NCBI RefSeq assembly: GCF_013911965.1
Contig: NZ_JACESE010000003.1
Span: forward strand, 124,001 to 188,000
DNA length: 64,000 nucleotides
Reading direction: 5' to 3'
Origin: Phenylobacterium sp.
Lineage (GTDB): Bacteria; Pseudomonadota; Alphaproteobacteria; Caulobacterales; Caulobacteraceae
In this document: positions 57,555 to 64,000 of the stretch, in pieces
Layout of the letters: each line of letters starts with the position of its first letter
How positions within the stretch are numbered: position 1 is the stretch's first letter
Notes under the pieces: generated by a model
Database searches by the model: none
What the model saw: the letters and a program-made list of their open reading frames with translations, nothing else
What the model was told of the DNA's origin: nothing
Program-made: the position numbers and the translations under genes

Positions 57555-58541
57555 GTGCTGCTCGAAGTCCGCCACGTCACCCAGTACCACTATGCCGCGC
57601 CCGTCCGCGAAAGCCTCATGGAGGTGTGGATGCAGCCCCAGAAGGGCGCGCGTCAGCGGCTGGTGAGCTTCGACCTGGAGATCGATCCGGCGACCCAGCT
57701 CTTCTCCTACGCCGACACGTTCGGCAACGCCGTCTACCACTTCGACGTCCCCCAGCCGCACGAGCGCCTGACCATCGTCGCGCGCTCCGCGGTGGAGACG
57801 CAGCCGGACATCCCCCTCCCGGAGGCGCTCGACATGGGCGAATGGGACCGGCTGCGCAGCGACTTCGTTCAGGGCGACCAGTTCGACTTCCTGCGCGAGC
57901 ACGGTTTCGCCATCCAGACCGACCTCCTGCGCGCGTTCGCCGCCGAGCATGAGATCGAGCGCCTCCGGGCCAGAGACCCGCTGAGCGCCGTCCGCGCCCT
58001 GGCGGGGATCATCTACGAGTCCTTCGCCTACGAGACCGGCGTCACGGAGGCCGACAGCCCCATCGACGAGGCCCTGCGCGAGCGCCGGGGCGTCTGTCAG
58101 GACTTCAGCCACATCATGCTCGCCATCTGCCGCAGCTGGGGCATTCCCGCCCGCTATGTCTCCGGCTACCTGTTCACCGATCGCGAGGGCGGCGACCGGT
58201 CGGATCCCGACGCCACCCACGCCTGGGTCGAGGTCTTCCTGCCGAGCCTGCGATGGGTCGGCTTCGATCCCACCAACAACGTCCTGGCGGGCGAACGGCA
58301 CATCGCCGCCGCGATCGGCCGCGACTACAGCGACGTGCCGCCCTCCCGCGGGGTCTACAAGGGCGACGCCGAGAGCCAGCTGGCGGTGGGCGTGTCGGTG
58401 CGGCGCGCCCGCACGGCCCTGACCGAACCCGAGTTCCTGAAGGTCTCGCAGCTGAACTTCAGCCGCAACGCCCGCCGCAGGCCGCCTCTTGGCGGGCCGC
58501 TGCACGACCAGCAGCAGCAACAGCAACAGCAGCAGCAGTAA
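57555..58541 (+). CDS. Transglutaminase-like protein with C-terminal polyglutamine
   Basis: It has 328 residues. An N-terminal beta domain (LEVRHVTQYHYAAPVRES) precedes the transglutaminase core with Cys181 (RRGVCQDFSH), His222 (ATHAWVEVFLP) and Asp238 (GFDPTN). The start is GTG at 57555, 14 bases after the alpha-E stop, with AGAGGAT about ten bases upstream. After the core, a basic stretch (SRNARRRPPLGGPLHD) ends in ten consecutive Gln. The polyglutamine tail is highly unusual in bacteria and could be a self-substrate. It is the third member of the ATP-grasp/alpha-E/transglutaminase set. Confidence 0.92.
   Translation: MLLEVRHVTQYHYAAPVRESLMEVWMQPQKGARQRLVSFDLEIDPATQLFSYADTFGNAVYHFDVPQPHERLTIVARSAVETQPDIPLPEALDMGEWDRLRSDFVQGDQFDFLREHGFAIQTDLLRAFAAEHEIERLRARDPLSAVRALAGIIYESFAYETGVTEADSPIDEALRERRGVCQDFSHIMLAICRSWGIPARYVSGYLFTDREGGDRSDPDATHAWVEVFLPSLRWVGFDPTNNVLAGERHIAAAIGRDYSDVPPSRGVYKGDAESQLAVGVSVRRARTALTEPEFLKVSQLNFSRNARRRPPLGGPLHDQQQQQQQQQQ
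58509..58538 (+). repeat. CAG/CAA run encoding ten glutamines
   Basis: Ten Gln codons (eight CAG and two CAA) precede the TAA stop. It is a simple trinucleotide run prone to slippage. The stop codon TAA, rather than TGA or TAG, ends the gene. Confidence 0.9.
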
Positions 58542-58547
58542 GCCGCC

Positions 58548-58967
58548 TCAGCCGGGCGGCTCCTCGGCCGCGCTGCGGCGGAGGATGCGAACCGGCGGCA
58601 GGGCCAGCACGGCGGTCAGCGGCGTCGGCGCCCGGTCGCTGACGTCGCACCCGACCGTCAGAGTCAGGCTTCCGTCCCGGGCCCGGGCGCGGGCGTTCAC
58701 ATGCCCCCGCAGCGGCCCCCAGACGGCGCGCTGCAGAGCCGCCAGGGCGAGTTGCTCCTGCTCCACGGGGTCCCGTCCCAGCGCGGCCGCCTCCAGGGCG
58801 ATTTCGGCCGCGGCGCGCAGGTGCGCTTCCAGGAGGGCGTGCCCGCCCCAACCCGCGCCCCAGATCACGCCCATCAGCAGGGCCGGCGAGAGAAGGAGCG
58901 CCACCATGGCGCCCGATCGCCGCGGATGGGCCAAGAGTCCGCCGAAGGCGAGAACGAGACGCTCCAT
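58548..58967 (-). CDS. Small membrane-anchored protein, possibly TadE-like
   Basis: It has 139 residues. A short cytoplasmic start (ERLVLAFGGLLAHPRRSG) is followed by one membrane helix at about 19-37 (AMVALLLSPALLMGVIWGAG), then a long helical part with an RAAAEIALEAAALGRD motif. This layout is similar to TadE/TadG pseudopilins, but no tad genes are nearby. I cannot give a function. It converges with the transglutaminase-like gene and is divergent from the DUF2946 gene, with weak start signals. Confidence 0.6.
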   Translation of the reverse strand: MERLVLAFGGLLAHPRRSGAMVALLLSPALLMGVIWGAGWGGHALLEAHLRAAAEIALEAAALGRDPVEQEQLALAALQRAVWGPLRGHVNARARARDGSLTLTVGCDVSDRAPTPLTAVLALPPVRILRRSAAEEPPG

Positions 58968-59094
58968 GTGCGGCTTGATGTCGCATAAGCCGTGAAAATC
59001 CCGTTAAGGTTGCATCGCAACCCCTGCTGGAAGCCTCCCCTCAGGAGCGGATTTCGGCTTCACAGCAACGCCGACATTGACTAATGGCGCCGGC

Positions 59095-59523
59095 ATGAGC
59101 CCCGGCCGTCTCCTTCGAACGCCGATGGGTCGGGGCGCGCTCGCGGTCCTGGCCTTCCTGGCGCTCGCCATGAAGGTGATCGTGCCGCCCGGCTACATGG
59201 CCGCGCCGGCGCGCGCCGAGGGCCCGCCGTTCGCGCTGGTTCTCTGCACCGCCCAGGGCCCCGTTCCCGCGGCCGCCCTGCCCTCGGCCGCCCAGGACGA
59301 AACACCGCACGAGCCCGCCGATGCCGACGGCGCCCGCCACAACCCCTGCGTCTTCGCCGGCCACGCCAGCGGCGCCGAGGGCCCCGAGCTTCTCTCGGTC
59401 GGCCCGGCCGTTTTCGCAGACTATGTCGCGCCAGCGCTCGCCGTCGTGCCGGCCGTCGCGCCCGGCCGCGGCCTGGCCGCGCCGCCGCTCCCGGCCCGGG
59501 GTCCTCCACATCTGACCGCCTGA
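59095..59523 (+). CDS. DUF2946-like protein, first gene of the probable copper-uptake operon
   Basis: It has 142 residues. An N-terminal membrane helix (about 10-29, ALAVLAFLALAMKVIVPPGY) and a periplasmic part with cysteine and histidine residues (ALVLCTAQG and HNPCVFAGHAS) fit the DUF2946 family, often found with copper genes. I chose the ATG at 59095; a TTG at 59077 is also open. Cys/His pairs could bind copper. It is followed by TonB receptor 3 after 128 bases. Confidence 0.75.
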   Translation: MSPGRLLRTPMGRGALAVLAFLALAMKVIVPPGYMAAPARAEGPPFALVLCTAQGPVPAAALPSAAQDETPHEPADADGARHNPCVFAGHASGAEGPELLSVGPAVFADYVAPALAVVPAVAPGRGLAAPPLPARGPPHLTA

Positions 59524-59651
59524 CGCCCCTCGCGGGCGCCTCGCCGCGCCAACCTTGAGCGCGCCGCGCCCTCGCGCGGCGCCGAGAAGGCCTGCGGCGA
59601 TCCACGGACAGTTGTAGCCGGCGGCGCTTGCCGCCCTTGGGACCTTCTTCG

Positions 59652-61685
59652 ATGAAACTGCTTCTCTGCGCCTCCGCCGGGCTCTGCGCCCTGGCGGTTC
59701 CGGCTGTCGCCGGCGCCCAGACCACCGTCGACTCCGTCATCGTCACCGCCAGACCCGATCCCGAAGACCCGGCCGTGGTCGCGGGGGCCCGGCGCGACCT
59801 CTCCGAGACGCCCGGCGCCGTCTCCGTCATCGCCGCCGAGGCCTATGAGGACCGCCTCGCCCTGGCCCTGGACGACATGCTGCGCGACGCGCCCGGCGTC
59901 TTCGCCCAGAAGAAGTGGGGCGGCGACATCCGCATCTCCATCCGCGGCTCGGGCCTTGGCAACGCCAACCACAATCGCGGCCTGCTGCTGGCTCAGGACG
60001 GCCTGCCGCTCAACGAGGCCGACGGCTATGGCGACAGCCAGATCGCCGATCCGCTGATCACCCGCTATGCCGAGGTCTATCGCGGCGGCAACGCCCTGCG
60101 CTTCGGCGGCGCCCTGCTGGGCGGGGCGATCAACATGGTGACGCCCACCGGCGAAACCGCGCCTTTCGACAACCGCATCCGGATCGACGGCGGCGCCTTC
60201 GGCCTTCTACGCGAGCACGCCGCCATGGCGCGGCAGACCGGCGCCTGGGACGTCTTCGCCGCCGCCACGAACCAGACCGGCCAGGGCGAGCGGTCTCAGA
60301 GCCAGCAGAACATCCAGTTCGGCTCCCTGAACCTCGGCCGCAGCTTCGGCGAGGATCGCGAGGTGCGCCTGATCCTCAACGGCGGGAACATCAAGCAGGA
60401 GATCCCCGGCGCCCTGACCCGGGTCCAGTTCGAGACCGATCCGAAACAGGCCTCCGCAGGCAATGTGGCGCGCGACTACGCCCGCGACCTGCGCAGCCTG
60501 CGCGGCTCCCTTCGCACCCGCTGGCGGCTGAACGAGTCCGCCGTGGTCGAAGCCGGCGCCTACGTCATCTGGAAGGAGCTCGACCACCCGATCTTCCAGG
60601 TCATCGACCAGGAGAGCCGCAACTACGGCCTCTTCGCCCGGCTCGACTGGCAGGGCGAAGTCGCCGGCCTGCGCGCCGATGGCTATGCCGGCGCCTGGCT
60701 GCGTGAAGGCGACCTCGACTCCCACCTCTACGTGAACCAGCAGGGCGCCCGCGGCGCACTGACCAGCGTCTCCTTCCAGAACGCTGCGGCGCGCGACATC
60801 TTCGCCGAGGGCCGCCTCTTCGTCACCGACCGCCTGGCCCTGGTCGGCGGCGCGACCTGGGGGGCGGCCGAGCGAGACTACCGAAGCTTCGCCGTGCCCG
60901 GCCAGCCGATGACCTTCAACCTCTCCACGGGCAAGGACTTCGACTGGCTCGCCCCGCGGGTGGGCCTGCTCTGGGAGGCGCCGGACGGAGCTCAGCTCTT
61001 CGCCAACCTGACCAGATCGGTCGAGCCGCCGAACTTCGGCGCCCTGTCGCCCAGCGGTGCGGGCTTCTCGCCGGTGGAGGCGCAGGAGGCCTGGACGGCC
61101 GAGGCGGGCGCCCGCGGCCGGCGCGGCGCCCTCACCTGGGACGTCACCCTCTACCGGGCCGAACTCGACAAGGAACTGCTGATGTTCTCCGTCGACAACG
61201 ACCATCCCGCCTCAACCTTCAACGCCGACGAGACGGTCCACCAGGGACTGGAGGCGGCGCTCGACTGGCGTCTGGCCACGGGCTGGCGCCTGCGCCAGAC
61301 CTATGCCTGGTCCGACTTCCGTTTCGACGGCGACGCCCAGTACGGCGACAACCGACTGCCGATCGTGCCGGAGCACCTCTATCGGGCCGAGCTGCGCTAC
61401 GATCATCCGGCCGGCTGGTTCGCGGCGCCCTCGGCGGAGTGGGTCCCGGAGGGGCCATGGGTCGACTTCGCCAACACGGTGCGGGCGCCGGACTACGCCA
61501 TAGCCAACCTCAACCTGGGCTGGACGGCGCCCCGCGGCGTCACCGTCTTCCTCGACATCCGCAACCTGACCGACGAGGCCTATGTCTCCAACGTCCAGCC
61601 GGTGACCACCGCCTCGCCCGCCTCGGCCGTCTACTGGCCGGGCGACGGCCGGTCGATCTTCGCCGGCCTGACGGTCGAGTTCTGA
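59652..61685 (+). CDS. TonB-dependent receptor 3, probably copper or metal complex
   Basis: It has 677 residues. The signal peptide ends in AVAGAQ (about 23); the plug (about 40-155) has DDMLRDAPGVFAQKKWGGD, and after it ISIRGSGLGNANHNRGLLLAQDG; the barrel ends in FAGLTVEF. The ATG at 59652 (MKLLLCASAG) fits a signal peptide; an earlier ATG at 59628 does not. It sits between a DUF2946 protein and PepSY/PCu(A)C genes, which points to copper import as in OprC-type or pcu receptors; siderophore transport is the alternative. Confidence 0.92.
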   Translation: MKLLLCASAGLCALAVPAVAGAQTTVDSVIVTARPDPEDPAVVAGARRDLSETPGAVSVIAAEAYEDRLALALDDMLRDAPGVFAQKKWGGDIRISIRGSGLGNANHNRGLLLAQDGLPLNEADGYGDSQIADPLITRYAEVYRGGNALRFGGALLGGAINMVTPTGETAPFDNRIRIDGGAFGLLREHAAMARQTGAWDVFAAATNQTGQGERSQSQQNIQFGSLNLGRSFGEDREVRLILNGGNIKQEIPGALTRVQFETDPKQASAGNVARDYARDLRSLRGSLRTRWRLNESAVVEAGAYVIWKELDHPIFQVIDQESRNYGLFARLDWQGEVAGLRADGYAGAWLREGDLDSHLYVNQQGARGALTSVSFQNAAARDIFAEGRLFVTDRLALVGGATWGAAERDYRSFAVPGQPMTFNLSTGKDFDWLAPRVGLLWEAPDGAQLFANLTRSVEPPNFGALSPSGAGFSPVEAQEAWTAEAGARGRRGALTWDVTLYRAELDKELLMFSVDNDHPASTFNADETVHQGLEAALDWRLATGWRLRQTYAWSDFRFDGDAQYGDNRLPIVPEHLYRAELRYDHPAGWFAAPSAEWVPEGPWVDFANTVRAPDYAIANLNLGWTAPRGVTVFLDIRNLTDEAYVSNVQPVTTASPASAVYWPGDGRSIFAGLTVEF

Positions 61686-61731
61686 GGTCCATGGGCGGCC
61701 CCGCCGGGGCCGCCCCTTCAGGAGACGCCGG

Positions 61732-63096
61732 ATGATCGACCCTCGCGACAAACCTCTGAGCCGGCAGGGCGGCCTCTATGCGGCCCTTTGGCGGCTGCAC
61801 TTCTTCGCCGGCCTGATCGTGGCGCCGGTTCTTCTGTTGATGGCCGCCACCGGCGGTCTCTACCTGTTCAAGGCCGAGATCGACGGCCTCCTCTATGGCC
61901 GCCTCACCCGGGCTCCGGCGCCGGAGGTTCGCCTGCCGCCCTCGGCCTGGGTGGCCGCCGCCGAGGCCGCGACCGGCGGCGAGGCGCGCCGGCTGACCCT
62001 CCCGGCCGAAGGCCAGGCCGCCGCCGTTCTCGTGCGCCTGCCGGACGGGGGCGAACGCCTGCTTCACCTCGCCCCCGCCGACGCCCGACTGATCGGGGAG
62101 AGCCCGCCCGGCGGCGCGCTGGGCTGGATCAAACGCCTGCACAGTCTCGAAACCTTCGGCCCCTGGGCCAACCTGCTGGCCGAGATCGCCGCAGGCTGGG
62201 CGATCCTGCTGGTCGTCACCGGCGCGGTTCTCTGGTGGCCGCGGCCGGGCCAGCCGGCGATCGCCCTGCGCGGAAGCCCCGCCCGCCGCCCCTTCTGGCG
62301 CGATCTCCACGCCCTGATCGGCGTCTTCGCAGGCGCGGTGATCCTGTTCCTGGCGGTGACCGGAATGCCGTGGTCGGCCGTCTGGGGCCAGCAGGTCCGG
62401 GCGATCACGAACCAGGCCGGCTGGGGCCGCCCGGAGGCCCCGCCCGCGGCCGGGGGTTGGCGACCGGCGCCGGCGGCCGAGGCCGAGACCCACGCGCACG
62501 GGGCCATGCCCTGGGCCCTCCAGGGCGAAGCCCTCGCCGCCCGGACGTCGGCGACGACCGAATTCGCGGACGCCGTCGACGCCGTCGCCGCCGCCACGTC
62601 GCAGCGGATGGCGCCGCCGTTCGACCTGACCCTGTCGCGCGACCCGGAACTGGCCTGGACGGCCAGCCGCGCCGGCGGCGGACGGGTCGAAGACATGCGC
62701 ACCCTCTACCTGTCCGCCGACGGCGGCGTGCTCGCCGACATCGGCTATGGCGCCTTCGGCCCCGCCGCCCAGGCGATCGAATGGGGCGTCGCGGTCCATC
62801 AGGGGGCGCAGTACGGCTGGCTCAACAAGCTCGTCATGCTCGCCGGCTGTCTGAGCATCTGGGGGCTGGCCATATCCGGGCTGATCATGTGGTGGAAACG
62901 CCGTCCCGCGCGGCGGCTGGGCGCGCCGCCCCGTCCGCCGAGCCTCCGCGCCTATGCGACGGCGGGCCTCGTCGTCCTGCCGATCGCCCTTCTCTACCCT
63001 CTCGTCGGAGCCACGCTCGCCGGAGCCCTGATGATCGACGCCCTCGTCCAGCGCCTGCCGCGCAACACGCACCGAGCCCAAGGAGCCCAAGCATGA
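61732..63096 (+). CDS. PepSY domain membrane protein
   Basis: It has 454 residues with four strong membrane segments (about 18-45, 145-168, 191-212 and 360-383), a pattern seen in PepSY-associated TM proteins thought to reduce metal-siderophore complexes or handle metals at the inner membrane. The first helix region reads LWRLHFFAGLIVAPVLLLM with the typical H residue, and a second conserved block is FWRDLHALIGVF. Near the end HQGAQYGWLNKLVMLAG follows. It ends in ATGA shared with the PCu(A)C gene. Confidence 0.88.
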   Translation: MIDPRDKPLSRQGGLYAALWRLHFFAGLIVAPVLLLMAATGGLYLFKAEIDGLLYGRLTRAPAPEVRLPPSAWVAAAEAATGGEARRLTLPAEGQAAAVLVRLPDGGERLLHLAPADARLIGESPPGGALGWIKRLHSLETFGPWANLLAEIAAGWAILLVVTGAVLWWPRPGQPAIALRGSPARRPFWRDLHALIGVFAGAVILFLAVTGMPWSAVWGQQVRAITNQAGWGRPEAPPAAGGWRPAPAAEAETHAHGAMPWALQGEALAARTSATTEFADAVDAVAAATSQRMAPPFDLTLSRDPELAWTASRAGGGRVEDMRTLYLSADGGVLADIGYGAFGPAAQAIEWGVAVHQGAQYGWLNKLVMLAGCLSIWGLAISGLIMWWKRRPARRLGAPPRPPSLRAYATAGLVVLPIALLYPLVGATLAGALMIDALVQRLPRNTHRAQGAQA

Positions 63097-63536
63097 TCCG
63101 CACCGCCGTCCTTCTCGCCCCCCTCGCCCTGCTGGCGGCCTGCAGCCCCTCGCCGCCGGCCGATCCGAAGGTCGTCGCCGCCGACGCCTGGTGCCGCCCG
63201 ACGGCGGAAGGCGCACGCGCCGCCGGCTGCTATGTGACGCTCACCTCGACGACAGACGACCGCCTGGTGGCGGTGGAGAGTCCGGCCGCCGCGCGGGCCG
63301 AGATCCACACCATGTCAATGACCGACGGCATCATGCGGATGAGCAGGTTGGAGGACGGCCTGGCCCTGCCGGCCGGCGAAGCCGTGGCGCTGAAGCCGGG
63401 CGCCGAGCATTTGATGCTGCTCGAACCCGTCGGCGCTCTGAACGAGGGGAGCCAGACACAGCTGACCCTCACCTTCGAGCACGCCGCGCCGGTGACGGTG
63501 ACCGCCCAGATCCGCAGCGCCCCGCACGGATCCTGA
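63093..63536 (+). CDS. PCu(A)C copper chaperone, lipoprotein
   Basis: It has 147 residues. A lipobox LLAAC at about residues 13-17 gives an acylated Cys17. The copper site is spread over EIHTMSMTDGIMRM and GAEHLMLL, matching H(M)x10Mx21HxM. Such chaperones deliver Cu(I) to the CuA site of cytochrome oxidase or hold periplasmic copper. It is coupled to the PepSY gene by ATGA and converges with corA after seven bases. Confidence 0.92.
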   Translation: MIRTAVLLAPLALLAACSPSPPADPKVVAADAWCRPTAEGARAAGCYVTLTSTTDDRLVAVESPAAARAEIHTMSMTDGIMRMSRLEDGLALPAGEAVALKPGAEHLMLLEPVGALNEGSQTQLTLTFEHAAPVTVTAQIRSAPHGS

Positions 63537-63543
63537 GGCGGCC

Positions 63544-64000
63544 TCAGAGCCACCGCGAACGCCGGAACTGCAGGAAGAGCAGGCCGCATATGACCGCGAT
63601 CAGGCCCAGCACGACGTAGTAGCCATAGCGCCACCGCAGTTCCGGCATGACGTCGAAGTTCATGCCGTAGATGCCGGCCACCGCGGTCGGGACCGCCAGG
63701 ATCGCGGCCCAAGCGGCCAGCTTGCGGGTGATGGCGCCCTGACGCTGCTGCTCCAGGAGGCTCGCCACCTCGAAGACCGAGGCCAGGCCTTCGCGCAGGC
63801 CGTCAACACGGCTCACCACGCGTCGGACGTGGTCGGCGACGTCGCGGAAGTAGGGCTTGGCGTCGGTGTCGATGCACGGCAGGTCGAGCAGTTCGAGGCG
63901 GTTGGCCAACTCCTCCATCGGGCCGAGCATCCGGCGGAACCGCAGCAGTTCGCGACGCAGGGTGAAGATGCGGCGGATATCTTCGCGGGAGAGGAAGGTG
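63544..64000 (-). CDS. corA: CorA family magnesium/cobalt transporter (5' end outside window)
   Basis: The last 151 codons are visible; the reading frame continues unbroken past the right edge. The long helix (RRVVSRVDGLREGLASVFE) is followed by two membrane helices at the C-terminal end, the first ending with the selectivity motif YGMNF, and the tail FRRSRWL. CorA channels pass Mg2+ or other divalent ions. The start and the N-terminal cytoplasmic funnel domain are missing. It converges with the PCu(A)C gene. Confidence 0.93.
   Translation of the reverse strand, partial: TFLSREDIRRIFTLRRELLRFRRMLGPMEELANRLELLDLPCIDTDAKPYFRDVADHVRRVVSRVDGLREGLASVFEVASLLEQQRQGAITRKLAAWAAILAVPTAVAGIYGMNFDVMPELRWRYGYYVVLGLIAVICGLLFLQFRRSRWL

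Noticed and set aside
58548-58967. Part of a tad pilus cluster
   Set aside because: Only a vague TadE-like layout is present, and no pilus assembly genes are within the window.

Overview
The window is a gene-dense, high-GC stretch of an alphaproteobacterial chromosome, most likely Caulobacteraceae (Phenylobacterium or Caulobacter type). This is inferred from conserved gene order (fabD-fabG-acpP-fabF-mltG, rpsF-rpsR-rplI, then dnaB-alr-radA-cvpA-purF), from three TonB-dependent receptors, from frequent GTG/TTG starts and ATGA/GTGA stop-start overlaps, and from promoter-like TTGAC boxes. I saw no rRNA, tRNA, CRISPR array, insertion sequence or prophage gene. Genes run off both ends: mltG on the left and corA on the right.

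Layout. 1-4.2 kb: minus-strand type II fatty-acid operon ending in mltG, with a strong hairpin between acpP and fabF. 4.4-6.2 kb: DsbA-like protein, a small unknown protein and an exported peroxiredoxin. 6.3-7.6 kb: S6-S18-L9 operon with a structured leader and a clear terminator. 7.8-10.2 kb: TonB receptor 1. 10.3-18.3 kb: plus-strand housekeeping run (dnaB, alr, radA, cvpA, purF, SBF-type transporter, SDR), whose end overlaps der. 18.2-24.2 kb: minus-strand der; a YfgM-like protein followed by bamB; and a DUF6249 protein, ECF sigma factor and anti-sigma factor leading into panB. 24.6-30.1 kb: secreted M20 hydrolase, Lrp-type regulator and TonB receptor 2. 30.2-32.9 kb: copper resistance copA-copB behind a CsoR-like operator, with a 15-bp tandem repeat in copB. 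32.9-35.9 kb: ArsC-like protein, DUF2164 protein, ilvD and a small secreted protein. 36-37.4 kb: self-regulated ArsR operon of four coupled genes. 37.4-41.2 kb: accessory patch with a membrane protein, a fatty acid desaturase, and a transglutaminase-like gene among small unknown genes. 41.2-45.9 kb: guaB-MAPEG-rsmB-guaA. 46-48.9 kb: DUF1697 protein, rlmE, ppx and hspQ. 49-54.9 kb: tamA-tamB. 55.1-58.5 kb: circularly permuted ATP-grasp, alpha-E and transglutaminase-like cluster, the last protein ending in ten glutamines. 59.1-63.5 kb: probable copper-acquisition operon (DUF2946, TonB receptor 3, PepSY membrane protein, PCu(A)C). 63.5 kb to the end: CorA.

The most interesting parts are the ATP-grasp/alpha-E/transglutaminase cluster, a family set of poorly known function, and a second transglutaminase-like locus with a 30-residue membrane peptide 15 kb away. 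Other points are opposed copper systems (periplasmic detoxification and outer-membrane uptake), several self-regulatory DNA or RNA sites visible by eye, and a possible CTG start for panB. All functions are inferred from motifs and family knowledge; no database search was possible.
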